From CAYFUF01 sp964394795 (GTDB taxonomy: Bacteria; Bacillota; Clostridia; Tissierellales; Peptoniphilaceae): DNA of 32,839 nucleotides. The position numbers and the translations under genes are program-made. This document shows positions 15,969 through 24,562 of this stretch, piece after piece. Where the stretch lies: contig CAYMYX010000015.1 of the NCBI GenBank assembly GCA_964394795.1, forward strand, positions 1 to 32,839, written 5' to 3'. Each line of letters opens with the position of its first letter. The stretch's first letter is position 1. Below the pieces are notes generated by a model. It was not told where the DNA came from. It did not search any database and saw only the letters and a program-made list of their open reading frames with translations.

Positions 15969-17483
15969 ATGAGTGAAGACTTTATTTTGACCCTAGATAA
16001 CATAGTGAAAGAGTATCCTGGTGTAAAGGCTTTAGATGGGGTCTCCCTTAACTTGCGTAGAGGAGAGATTTTAGGCCTAATCGGTGAAAATGGTGCTGGT
16101 AAGTCAACTCTAGTAAAAACGATCTCCGGAGCAATTTCACCAACATCTGGAAAAATCATTATCGATGGTGAAGAATTTAAATCAATGACCCCACAATCCG
16201 CTGTTGATAACGGTATCGCAATTATTTATCAGGAATTCAATAACGTACAGGAATTATCCGTTGCTGAGAATATGTTTCTTGGCTACCCCATCCGTAAAGG
16301 TATCGTCATCGATCGTGATGCGATGAATAAAAAAGCCAGTGAAATCTTTGAACAATTGGGTGTTAATATTGACCCCGATATGACAATGAAGCACCTCACT
16401 GTAGGTTACCAGCAAATGGTAGAGATTGGTAAGGCATTGCTTCAAGACGCTAAGATTCTCATCATGGATGAACCTTCCGCACCGCTTACTAATAATGAAA
16501 TCAACAATATGTTTAGAGTAGTAGAACTTCTTCGAGATAGAGGCGTTTCGATAATTTACATCTCACACCGTTTAGAAGAAATCTTCTACTTGTCTCAACG
16601 TATTGTCGTTCTTAGAGATGGCCAGTACGTAGGAACTCTAGAAACCGCTGAATCTAACGTAGACCAATTGATACAGATGATGGTCGGTAGAGAGATGACC
16701 AGAGAGTATCCAAGTCGTGATCCTAACCTTATTGAAGATGAGATCGTTTTGCAATTAGACAATGTAACCGGCAATGGTGTTAAGGACATCAGCTTCAGCT
16801 TACGCAAAGGTGAAATCCTGGGCCTTGGAGGCCTAGTTGGAGCAGGACGAACAGAGGTTGCTGAACTCCTCTTCGGGGTGAAACCAATCGACGAAGGAAA
16901 AATCGTCTTTAAAGGTAAACCCTTAGAGTTTTCATCACCAAGACAAGCCATTGACTCAGGGGTTGCCCTAGTTACAGAGGATCGTAAGCGCTACGGTTTG
17001 CTCCTTCACATGGACATCGAAAAGAACACTTCAATGCCGATTTATCAACGAATTTCAAGGTTGGGAAAAATTAACGCAGCGACTGAAGAGGGAACCGCAG
17101 CGAAATACTTTGATTCTCTTCGAATAAAAGCGCCTTCAGTAAAAGAGTTAACGAAAAACCTAAGCGGCGGTAACCAACAAAAGGTAGTAATCGCAAAATG
17201 GTTAGGGGCTAACGCTGAGTTAATCATCTTCGACGAGCCTACTCGAGGCATTGACGTTGGTGCGAAGCAGGAGATCTATTACCTGATCAATGAGTTAATT
17301 GAGGAAGGAAAATCAATTATCCTCATCTCATCTGAAATTGAGGAACTATTCGGTATGTCAGACCGGATTTTGGTTTTAGCAGAAGGAGAAATCCGAGGCG
17401 AATTAGAAAAAGACGCCTTTAATGCAGACGTCTTTATGACGATGGCGTCTAATATTAAGGACAGGGGGCACAAGAATGAGTAG
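15969..17483 (+). CDS. Sugar ABC transporter ATP-binding protein, two ABC domains (RbsA-like)
   Basis: 504 residues with two tandem ABC modules, as in RbsA/MglA/XylG. Module 1: Walker A GENGAGKS (39-46), signature LTVGYQQMVEIGKAL, Walker B ILIMDEPSAPL. Module 2 (from ~250): degenerate Walker A GLVGAGRTE, signature LSGGNQQKVVIAKWL, Walker B LIIFDEPTRGIDVGAK. The asymmetric degeneration is normal for this class. It powers uptake with the permease whose ATG at 17476 lies inside its last codons (8-bp overlap). Part of the SDR/transporter operon. Confidence 0.95.
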   Translation: MSEDFILTLDNIVKEYPGVKALDGVSLNLRRGEILGLIGENGAGKSTLVKTISGAISPTSGKIIIDGEEFKSMTPQSAVDNGIAIIYQEFNNVQELSVAENMFLGYPIRKGIVIDRDAMNKKASEIFEQLGVNIDPDMTMKHLTVGYQQMVEIGKALLQDAKILIMDEPSAPLTNNEINNMFRVVELLRDRGVSIIYISHRLEEIFYLSQRIVVLRDGQYVGTLETAESNVDQLIQMMVGREMTREYPSRDPNLIEDEIVLQLDNVTGNGVKDISFSLRKGEILGLGGLVGAGRTEVAELLFGVKPIDEGKIVFKGKPLEFSSPRQAIDSGVALVTEDRKRYGLLLHMDIEKNTSMPIYQRISRLGKINAATEEGTAAKYFDSLRIKAPSVKELTKNLSGGNQQKVVIAKWLGANAELIIFDEPTRGIDVGAKQEIYYLINELIEEGKSIILISSEIEELFGMSDRILVLAEGEIRGELEKDAFNADVFMTMASNIKDRGHKNE

Positions 17484-18489
17484 AAAGAGAAATTTTAACG
17501 AGTTACTCTCTGAATACGCGATTTGGTTTATCTTCTTAATCATGATTGTAGTATTTACATTCGGTAATCAAACCTTTGTAAAACCAAACAATATCGTTGC
17601 TATTCTGAGACAAGTTGCAGTATACGGGGTTGCATCCGTTGGTATGACTTTTGTTATCCTAACAGGTGGTATTGACCTTTCCATAGGTTCAATCATCACT
17701 TTCGTTAATATCATTTGTGCCACGTTTATCGTCAATTGGGGACTGAACATTTGGGTGGCTATTGTACTAAGTTTAATCGCAGCGACCGCTATCGGTTTCC
17801 TCAACGGCTTCATGGTTGCTAAGATTGGTATTCCACCAATTATTGCTACGTTCTCGACACAGACAATTTTCCAAGGTGCATCATACTTGATTTCAGGTGG
17901 TATGCCAATCTCTGGAATGCCCGACTCCTTTGATCTTTTTGGTAAGAGCACAGTAGGTATTGTTCCTGTATCAACAATCATCATGATTGCTTGTTTTGCC
18001 ATTGGTGCCTTTATCTTAAATAAGACTTACTTTGGTCGTTACTTCTATGCTATCGGTGGAAACGAACAAGCAGCAGAATTATCCGGTATTCGAGTAGACA
18101 AGACGAAGTATCTCGTCTATGCGCTATCCGGTTTGTTTGCTGGTATTGCCGGTATCATCATGCTATCCAGAACGGGATCAGCACAGAATACCGCAGGTCT
18201 AGGTTATGAATTCGACGTTATTACCTGTGTAGTTTTAGGTGGCGTTTCTGTAAATGGTGGATACGGCAGAATCTCCGGCGTAGTAGCGGGCGTTCTCTTT
18301 ATCGGATCATTAACAAACGGTATGATTCTTCTGAACATCAGCTCCTATACGCAACAAGTTGTTAAAGGTGTTATCTTAGCATTAGCAGTTGGTCTTGACC
18401 TACTCACTAAGAATCCTGAATTCAGGGCTAGGATGGATAAACGAAGAAAAGCCAAAGAGAATAGACAAGCAATTAATCCTAGAGAGTAG
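17476..18489 (+). CDS. Sugar ABC transporter permease (RbsC-like)
   Basis: 337 residues with about eight to ten membrane helices. The sequence has the RbsC-family pattern: VASVGMTFVILTGGIDLSIGS, GFLNGFMVAKIGIPPIIATF, a cytosolic loop IGGNEQAAELSGIRVDKTKYLVY, and VVLGGVSVNGGYGRISGVVAG. It forms the homodimeric channel of the importer with the two-module ATPase. Translationally coupled to the ATPase through the ATGAGTAG overlap. The transporter leaves its substrate unphosphorylated, in contrast to a PTS, which matters for how the GatD product route below is fed. Confidence 0.95.
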   Translation: MSRKRNFNELLSEYAIWFIFLIMIVVFTFGNQTFVKPNNIVAILRQVAVYGVASVGMTFVILTGGIDLSIGSIITFVNIICATFIVNWGLNIWVAIVLSLIAATAIGFLNGFMVAKIGIPPIIATFSTQTIFQGASYLISGGMPISGMPDSFDLFGKSTVGIVPVSTIIMIACFAIGAFILNKTYFGRYFYAIGGNEQAAELSGIRVDKTKYLVYALSGLFAGIAGIIMLSRTGSAQNTAGLGYEFDVITCVVLGGVSVNGGYGRISGVVAGVLFIGSLTNGMILLNISSYTQQVVKGVILALAVGLDLLTKNPEFRARMDKRRKAKENRQAINPRE

Positions 18490-18501
18490 AAGGGAGTTCA
18501 A

Positions 18502-19530
18502 ATGAGAGCAGCAGTTTATCAAGGGAAACATGACCTTCAGGTGCTAGACGTTGATAAAAAAGTTGCCGGACCAAATGAGGTTGTCGTACAAGTAGCTTAC
18601 TGTGGAGTTTGTGGCACAGACGTTCATATTTTTAACGGCGATGGGGGTAGCTTTGAAGTGAATCCTCCACTTGTTCCTGGACACGAGTTCTCCGGTATCA
18701 TCTCCGAAGTTGGTGAGAATGTAGATGATTTAAAAGTGGGCGACCACGTAACGGGGGACCCCAATATCATGTGTGGGGAATGTTACTATTGTCGCAGTGG
18801 ACAAGAAAATTTTTGCACGAATAACATTGGCGTAGGAACTACCGTTGATGGTGGTTTTGCTGAAGAAATTGTTATGAAAGCTAGCCATGTGTTTAAAGTT
18901 CCTGATGACTTAGACTTGATGGTAGCAGCAATGACGGAACCAATCTCGTGCTGTTTACATGGTATGGATCTATGCGACATCAAGAACGGGGACACTGTTC
19001 TTGTTATCGGTGGTGGCCCCATTGGCATCATCATGTTACAATTAGCAAAGATGGCAGGAGCATCCAAAGTAATCCTGTCAGAACCGGTTGAATCAAAGCG
19101 GAAGCTTGCGTTGGAATTAGGTGCTGACTTAACAATCAATCCTCTTGAGGAGGATGTTAGTGCTGTATTAGCAGACTATACGAAAAACGTGAATGTCGTC
19201 ATCGAGTGTGTGGGTAACGTAAGGACAATGCAAGACGCAATACAATTTGCAGGGAAGGGTGCTACAATCTTATACTTCGGTTTAGCCGGACCTGATGATA
19301 CAGTGACCATTCGACCGGATGATATTTTCAAGAAAGAATTGAAGATAACGTCATCCTTCATTAACCCTTATACTTTTCCAAGGGCAATTGAGGTTCTTGC
19401 AAGCGGTCAGCTTGATGTCACTAGCATTATTACGCAAGTGATCCCTCTTGAAGATATTGAAGAAGTGTTTACGAATCCTGAATTAAGACGTGATGGAAAA
19501 GTGATGATTAAAACGGCTAAGGATGAATAG
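18502..19530 (+). CDS. Zinc-dependent medium-chain alcohol/polyol dehydrogenase
   Basis: 342 residues, MDR superfamily. Catalytic zinc residues are in CGVCGTD and GHEFSG; the four-Cys structural zinc lobe (CGECYYCRSGQENFC) is intact. GGGPIG starts the Rossmann domain, and E at the end of the second strand (ILSEPVESKRK) suggests NAD. It resembles sorbitol/arabitol/threonine-dehydrogenase-type MDR enzymes; in context it oxidises an imported sugar alcohol or a ketose intermediate. GGGAG precedes the ATG, 12 bp after the permease stop. A terminator-like hairpin follows it. Confidence 0.88.
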   Translation: MRAAVYQGKHDLQVLDVDKKVAGPNEVVVQVAYCGVCGTDVHIFNGDGGSFEVNPPLVPGHEFSGIISEVGENVDDLKVGDHVTGDPNIMCGECYYCRSGQENFCTNNIGVGTTVDGGFAEEIVMKASHVFKVPDDLDLMVAAMTEPISCCLHGMDLCDIKNGDTVLVIGGGPIGIIMLQLAKMAGASKVILSEPVESKRKLALELGADLTINPLEEDVSAVLADYTKNVNVVIECVGNVRTMQDAIQFAGKGATILYFGLAGPDDTVTIRPDDIFKKELKITSSFINPYTFPRAIEVLASGQLDVTSIITQVIPLEDIEEVFTNPELRRDGKVMIKTAKDE

Positions 19531-19536
19531 AGAGAT

Positions 19537-19570
19537 AAAAAGAATCCGGCTAGCCGGATTCTTTTCTTTT
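19537..19570 (+). terminator. Terminator-like hairpin inside the operon
   Basis: A perfect palindrome GAATCCGGCTAGCCGGATTC (19542-19561) flanked by A-run and TTTTCTTTT. Only 25 bp separate it from the next ATG, with no room for a promoter, so the genes beyond 19596 depend on read-through or on an internal promoter in the preceding gene. Confidence 0.8.
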
Positions 19571-19595
19571 GATAATTTACCAAGGAGGTTGATTG

Positions 19596-20648
19596 ATGGA
19601 AGGTAAAATGAAAGTAGCTGAAATGCAAGGTATCGGCAAGATGGGCTATGTCGAAAAAGATATACCGACGCCAAATGCGGACGAAGTCCTGGTAAAGTTA
19701 GATTACGTAGGTATTTGCGGATCAGATCTTCATTACTATGAAGAAGGTAGGATCGGTAACTATGAGGTGGAGTTTCCCTTCATTTTAGGGCACGAGGCAG
19801 GAGGAGTAGTTGTTGAAGTTGGCGAAGACGTAACTCACCTACATGTGGGGGACAAGGTGGCTTTAGAACCTGGAAAGACTTGCGGTCACTGTGAATTCTG
19901 CACCTCTGGGCGCTACAACCTTTGCCCAGAAGTTGTTTTCTTCGCTACACCACCAGTCGATGGTGTATTCCAAGAGTATGTTGCTCATGAAGCGAAACTT
20001 TGCTTCAAGGTGCCCGATAACATGGACACTTTAGAAGCAGCGATGGTAGAACCCTTCTCCATCGGACTGCATGCGGCAAGGCAAGGTGGCGCAAAATTTG
20101 GCCAAACTGCGGTAGTTTTCGGAGCAGGTTGCATCGGTCTCTGCACGATGATGGCCCTAAAAACGCAAGGCGTATCTGACGTCTATGTTATCGACCTCAT
20201 GGATAAACGTCTCGAAAAAGCAAAAGAGTTGGGCGCTAAAGAAACGGTATCCGGTAAGGGTGACGCCGTTGCAGAGATTATGGAACTGACCGATGGTCGA
20301 GGTGTTGACTTGGTATTTGATTGTACCGGTTCTGAGTACTGTGTAAACCAAGGTATCGAGATGTTAGTGAAGGGCGGAAGATTGGTCTTCGTCGGCTACT
20401 CTAGCTCAGGTCACATGAATATCAACACGACATTGCTTTGCGACAAAGAACTCAGCTTAAACAGCGTTTTTAGATACCGCCACATCTATCCTTTAGCGAT
20501 CAAGGCGATATCTGAAGGACAAGCTGACGTTAAAGGCTTCGTCACCAACATCTTCGATTTCGACAACATTCAAGAAGCGATGGATAAAAGCGCTCAAGAT
20601 AAAGCCAACATCGTTAAGGGCGTTATTAAAGTGTCTAAGGATAGCTAA
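19596..20648 (+). CDS. Sorbitol/xylitol dehydrogenase-like zinc MDR enzyme
   Basis: 350 residues from ATG 19596 (AGGAGG 7 nt upstream; a TTG one codon earlier is less likely). GICGSDLHYYEEG, GHEAGG, the four-Cys lobe CGHCEFCTSGRYNLC, ATPPVDGVFQEY, VFGAGCIGL and FRYRHIYPLAI are the sorbitol/xylitol dehydrogenase pattern. The D in YVIDLMDKR at the second Rossmann strand predicts NAD use. It oxidises the C2 hydroxyl of a polyol (sorbitol, xylitol, galactitol or longer) to the 2-ketose. Its stop codon abuts the ATG of the FGGY kinase next to it, so product and kinase substrate are probably the same ketose. Confidence 0.88.
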   Translation: MEGKMKVAEMQGIGKMGYVEKDIPTPNADEVLVKLDYVGICGSDLHYYEEGRIGNYEVEFPFILGHEAGGVVVEVGEDVTHLHVGDKVALEPGKTCGHCEFCTSGRYNLCPEVVFFATPPVDGVFQEYVAHEAKLCFKVPDNMDTLEAAMVEPFSIGLHAARQGGAKFGQTAVVFGAGCIGLCTMMALKTQGVSDVYVIDLMDKRLEKAKELGAKETVSGKGDAVAEIMELTDGRGVDLVFDCTGSEYCVNQGIEMLVKGGRLVFVGYSSSGHMNINTTLLCDKELSLNSVFRYRHIYPLAIKAISEGQADVKGFVTNIFDFDNIQEAMDKSAQDKANIVKGVIKVSKDS

Positions 20649-21977
20649 ATGAAAAGCATAGGCTTAGATATTGGGACGACATCAATCACCTGCTTGGTCT
20701 TTGACATTGAAAGTAATCAACCTGTATTTTCCAAAACGGTGCCCAATCAGTATCGTTTGGAAAACAGAGAGCCTGATCACTATTTACAGGATGCTGATTT
20801 GATCGTTGATTGCATAATAGCGTTATTGGAAGAAGCCCACGAAGCCTATCCAGACATTGCCTCTATTGGCGTGACTGGACAAATGCATGGAATTGTATAT
20901 ACCAATAAAGAGGGGCTAGCCGTTAGCCCCCTTTTTACTTGGCAGAACAATTCGGGCCATGCTCCTGTACCAGCAAACTCTTCCGATGATGCAGAGGATA
21001 AGCTTACTTTCCTCGATTTGCTAGAAAGGGAATGTGGGCGTCGAGAGGCAACAGGTTATGGTCTCGTAACTTATTATGTTCATCAACAGCTGAATCTTGT
21101 ACCGGCAGAGGCAACCAGTTTTTGCACTATCTCCGACTATGTCGTTATGCGCCTAACCGGAAGTACTAAACCTCTGCTCCATATCACTAATGCAGCCAGT
21201 TTAGGCATGTTTGATTTGGAAGCAAATACATTTGATTTTACTGCTTTGAAACGAGGGGAGTTTAATACCGAACTTCTTCCATCAGCCACATCTTCCTTTG
21301 ATGTTGCTGGCTATTGGAAAGAAATTCCTGTGTTAGTCGCGATAGGGGACAATCAAGCAGCTTATTATGGCGCAGTTGATAATAAAGAAAACTGCCTCTT
21401 GTTCAATGTCGGGACTGGTTCTCAGATGGCCTTAGTAATTAATCGATATGTTGAAATTGAAGGATTGGAGACACGACCTTTGGATGGGACTTCCTATCTC
21501 CTAGTAGGAGCTGGGTTAACCGGTGGTAAGGCTTATTCGATACTAGAAGATTTCTTTTCTGCTTATGCTAGTATCCTTGGTATTGATGGTAGTCAGTATT
21601 CCGTGATGGAAATACTGGGCAACGAAGTTACAAACACTGACCTAATCGTCAATACGCATTTTAAGGGGACGAGGAGAAATCCAGATGACAAAGGCTCAAT
21701 TCTTAATATAACTCCTGAGAACTTCACACCGGCAAATCTTGTCTATGGTTTCTTGGCAGGTATAATCGATGAGTTAGCAGATTTTTACGAGTTGGCAAGC
21801 AAAGACTTACCTATTCAGCCTTCCCATTTCATTGGTGCTGGTAATGGTCTCAGAAAGAACAGTCTGCTCCAAAAAATAGCAAGTGAACGTATTGGGCTGC
21901 CGATTCAGATACCGGCCTATGAAGAAGAGGCAGCAAGTGGCGTAGCAAAGTTGGCTTACCAATACCACAAAGAATAA
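20649..21977 (+). CDS. FGGY carbohydrate kinase, sedoheptulokinase-like
   Basis: 442 residues, shorter than most FGGY kinases. SIGLDIGTTSITCLVFD is the phosphate-binding N-terminus; SIGVTGQMHGIVYTN, LFTWQNNSG and GDNQAAYYGA are closest in pattern to sedoheptulokinase-type kinases, and GTGSQMAL and GAGNGLRKN follow. The reaction would be ATP-dependent phosphorylation of a ketose at its terminal hydroxyl, possibly D-sedoheptulose to sedoheptulose-7-phosphate, which the TalC-type enzyme at 8009 could use. The ATG begins directly after the dehydrogenase stop. Substrate assignment is from motif resemblance only; another C5-C7 ketose is possible. Confidence 0.72.
   Translation: MKSIGLDIGTTSITCLVFDIESNQPVFSKTVPNQYRLENREPDHYLQDADLIVDCIIALLEEAHEAYPDIASIGVTGQMHGIVYTNKEGLAVSPLFTWQNNSGHAPVPANSSDDAEDKLTFLDLLERECGRREATGYGLVTYYVHQQLNLVPAEATSFCTISDYVVMRLTGSTKPLLHITNAASLGMFDLEANTFDFTALKRGEFNTELLPSATSSFDVAGYWKEIPVLVAIGDNQAAYYGAVDNKENCLLFNVGTGSQMALVINRYVEIEGLETRPLDGTSYLLVGAGLTGGKAYSILEDFFSAYASILGIDGSQYSVMEILGNEVTNTDLIVNTHFKGTRRNPDDKGSILNITPENFTPANLVYGFLAGIIDELADFYELASKDLPIQPSHFIGAGNGLRKNSLLQKIASERIGLPIQIPAYEEEAASGVAKLAYQYHKE
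20912..20936 (+). terminator. Intragenic terminator-like hairpin
   Basis: GGGGCTA (20912-20918) pairs with TAGCCCC (20924-20930) over a 5-nt loop, followed by C and five T, inside the FGGY kinase coding region near codon 90. It has the form of a weak terminator and could cause premature termination in the operon when translation lags. Confidence 0.4.
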
Positions 21978-21991
21978 AAGAGGAGTGATTC

Positions 21992-23473
21992 ATGAAACCC
22001 TATCTATTAGGTATCGATATCGGTACTTCAGCGTGTAAGATTGCAATCTTTGACGGCGACAGCGGTCAAGTTGTCGCACAAGATAACCAAGGCTATTCCG
22101 TGTATTATCCTCAAGATAATTGGGCTGAGCAAGACTCGAACGAATGGTGGGCAGCTGTTTGCAAAGGTATAAAGAATTGCTTAGATGAAAGTGGATTGAA
22201 AGGTTCCGATATAGTCGGAATCGGCGTGGATGGCCAAAGTTGGTCCGCTATTCCCGTAGATAAGAGTAACGAAGTGCTTGCTAATACACCAATCTGGTTT
22301 GATACACGTTCGGAAAAGCAAGTGAAGGATCTTCAGGAAAGAATTGGGGATGAGCGAGTATTCCAGCTAAACGGGAATATCTTCCGGTCCACTCATATGA
22401 CCCCTAAATACAAATGGTTCCAAGAAGAGAGACCGGATATCTACCAAAAAACAGCTCATTTTTTGAGCTCAAACGCGTTTATTGTGATGAAGCTTACCGA
22501 CCAAGTCAGCTCGGATTATAGTCAGAACTATGGCGTTCATTTCTTCGATACGACGAACATGCGTTACGATAACGAGCTAACGAAAGAGATGGGGCTCAAT
22601 CCTAATCTGTTTCCTCCGGCTTTTGCTTGCCACGAGATCGTAGGTAAAGTGACAGAAAAGGCGGCAAAAGAAACCGGCTTAGCGTCAGGCATTCCCGTTG
22701 TCGCCGGTGGACTCGATGCAGCTACAGGTACTTTAGGCTGTGGCGTTTTGGAGAATGGTGAAACGCAGATTCAAGGTGGCCAGGCGGGTGGTATGAGCAT
22801 CTGCGAAGATGAACCACGATCGGCCAAAGAGTTGATTATCAGCCCCCATGTGGTTCCTGGTCGGTGGTTACTTCAAGGAGGAACTGTTGGCGGTGGAGGG
22901 GTTCTACGTTGGTTGAAAGAATCCTTCTTAACCGATAAGAGTTTTAATGAGATAACAGAACTAGCGGCTAGTTCACCGGTAGGGTCTAATGGCGTCCTAT
23001 TCTTCCCCTATATGGCAGGGGAGAGATCACCAATCTGGAATCCAAAAGCTAAAGGTGTCTATTATGGATTAAGTTTTGAACGAAATAAAGCTGACATGAT
23101 TCGTTCAAGTATGGAAGGTGTCGTCCTATCCGTAGCGCATAATTTCCAAATTGCCTACCAGTTGGGTATCAGAGTAGAAGAATTGGATATCTACGCGATG
23201 GGCGGGATGGCTAACAGTGAATTTTGGATGCAAATTTTTTGCGATGTCCTAGACAGAGAAATAAAGATAGCATCATCAGATACGGCGACCAATCTTGGTA
23301 CAATTATATTAGCCGGGGTAGGAATCGGTCTGTACGATGATTTTTCCGTAGCCAAGGATTTCGCTAAGGTACAACGGAAACAAGAACCAAACAAAGAAAA
23401 TGTGCGTATTTACAAAGATGTTCTCGAAGAATATTTGCGAATTTCTGAGGGATTACAAGGTCTGTTTCGTTAA
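21992..23473 (+). CDS. FGGY carbohydrate kinase, xylulokinase-like
   Basis: 493 residues. LLGIDIGTSACKIAIFD, WAEQDSNEWW, GVDGQSWSA, WFDTRSEKQ, GGLDAATGTLGCG, FFPYMAGERSPIWNPKAKGVYYGL and GGMANSEFW match the XylB-type branch. The usual GQMHG of D-xylulokinases is GQSWS, a variant found in XylB-like kinases of unknown or different substrate, so D-xylulose is likely but not certain. AGAGGAG precedes the ATG; it is 14 bp after the preceding kinase. Two FGGY kinases side by side after a sorbitol-type dehydrogenase suggest that two ketoses are trapped. Confidence 0.85.
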   Translation: MKPYLLGIDIGTSACKIAIFDGDSGQVVAQDNQGYSVYYPQDNWAEQDSNEWWAAVCKGIKNCLDESGLKGSDIVGIGVDGQSWSAIPVDKSNEVLANTPIWFDTRSEKQVKDLQERIGDERVFQLNGNIFRSTHMTPKYKWFQEERPDIYQKTAHFLSSNAFIVMKLTDQVSSDYSQNYGVHFFDTTNMRYDNELTKEMGLNPNLFPPAFACHEIVGKVTEKAAKETGLASGIPVVAGGLDAATGTLGCGVLENGETQIQGGQAGGMSICEDEPRSAKELIISPHVVPGRWLLQGGTVGGGGVLRWLKESFLTDKSFNEITELAASSPVGSNGVLFFPYMAGERSPIWNPKAKGVYYGLSFERNKADMIRSSMEGVVLSVAHNFQIAYQLGIRVEELDIYAMGGMANSEFWMQIFCDVLDREIKIASSDTATNLGTIILAGVGIGLYDDFSVAKDFAKVQRKQEPNKENVRIYKDVLEEYLRISEGLQGLFR

Positions 23474-23494
23474 GGAAAAATTTAGGAGGCAACT

Positions 23495-24559
23495 ATGTCG
23501 GATAAGTTGATGAAGGCGGGCGTGTTACACGCAAAGAAGGATCTGCGTTACGAGGATATAGAAAAACCAGAGATCAATTCTGGCGATGTATTGGTGAAAG
23601 TCAAATATACAGGAATATGTGGTTCTGATCTACCAAGGGTCCACGGGGATGCTTCTCGCTATTTTCCCAATGTGTTGGGGCACGAGTTTTCAGGTATCGT
23701 GGAAGACGTAGCTCCCGACGTCACGACCGTGAAGCCAGGCGACAAAGTGGTGGGTGTTCCCCTAATGCCTTGTATGGAATGTGAAGACTGTTTAGCCGGT
23801 GATTTCTCTTTATGTAAGTTTTATAGTTTTGTTGGCTCTAGGCGGTTCGGGTCATTTGCTGAGTATATCGTCTTACCGGTTACAAATGTTGTAGTCATAC
23901 ATCCAGACATCGACTTACGAGTAGGTGCTTTCTTTGAACCGGCTACGATCTCGCTACATGGCCTGGAAAGATTAGATTTTAAGGGCGGTAAATCCGTTGC
24001 TGTTCTAGGTGGTGGTACCATCGGCATGTTCACAGCCCAATGGGCACGGATTTTCGGAGCGAAGCAAGTCGCCGTTTTGGATATTTTGCCCGAGCGCTTA
24101 GAGCTGGCGAAACGCTTAGGAGCGGATGCCGGCTTCAATACATTGGATGAGGATTTTAAAGATCAAATTGATCAATACACCAACGGTCGCGGCTTTGATT
24201 ATGTTTACGAGACCGCGGGAAGCGTCCCCACTACGAAGTTAGCCTTTGAATTGGTAAAGAATAAGGGTGAGATTTGCTATATCGGTACGCCGACCAAAGA
24301 GGTGACTTTCTCCGTTGATGAGTGGGAGCTGATTAATCGAAAAGAGATGCATATCACCGGTTCTTGGATGAGTTATTCTTCGCCATTCCCGGGCCATGAA
24401 TGGGACCTAGCCGCCCATTACTTTGGCAACGGTATGCTTAAGTTCGATGAGAGCTTCATTGATCGGGTTATGCCATTAAGCAAAATTGATGATGCTTTTG
24501 AACTTTTCACTACCCCAGGCACAGTGAAGGGGAAAGTACTGATCGATTCTGAGGAGTAA
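23495..24559 (+). CDS. gatD: Galactitol-1-phosphate 5-dehydrogenase-like MDR enzyme
   Basis: 354 residues. GICGSDLPR, LGHEFSG, a four-Cys lobe (CMECEDCLAGDFSLC), VGSRRFGSFAEYIVLP and TGSWMSYSSPFPGHEW reproduce the fingerprints of E. coli GatD, including the SDLPR, GSRR and GSWMxYSS motifs that most MDR enzymes lack. GatD oxidises galactitol-1-phosphate to D-tagatose-6-phosphate with NAD. No GatABC PTS genes are in the window, so either a kinase makes the phosphopolyol or the enzyme acts on a free polyol, as some GatD-like enzymes do. It is next to GatZ with 3 bp between them. Confidence 0.85.
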   Translation: MSDKLMKAGVLHAKKDLRYEDIEKPEINSGDVLVKVKYTGICGSDLPRVHGDASRYFPNVLGHEFSGIVEDVAPDVTTVKPGDKVVGVPLMPCMECEDCLAGDFSLCKFYSFVGSRRFGSFAEYIVLPVTNVVVIHPDIDLRVGAFFEPATISLHGLERLDFKGGKSVAVLGGGTIGMFTAQWARIFGAKQVAVLDILPERLELAKRLGADAGFNTLDEDFKDQIDQYTNGRGFDYVYETAGSVPTTKLAFELVKNKGEICYIGTPTKEVTFSVDEWELINRKEMHITGSWMSYSSPFPGHEWDLAAHYFGNGMLKFDESFIDRVMPLSKIDDAFELFTTPGTVKGKVLIDSEE

Positions 24560-24562
24560 GCT

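Noticed and set aside
20649..23473. The two adjacent FGGY kinases as one split or duplicated gene
   Set aside because: Each is full length with its own phosphate-binding start and C-terminal motifs, and they are only distantly similar.
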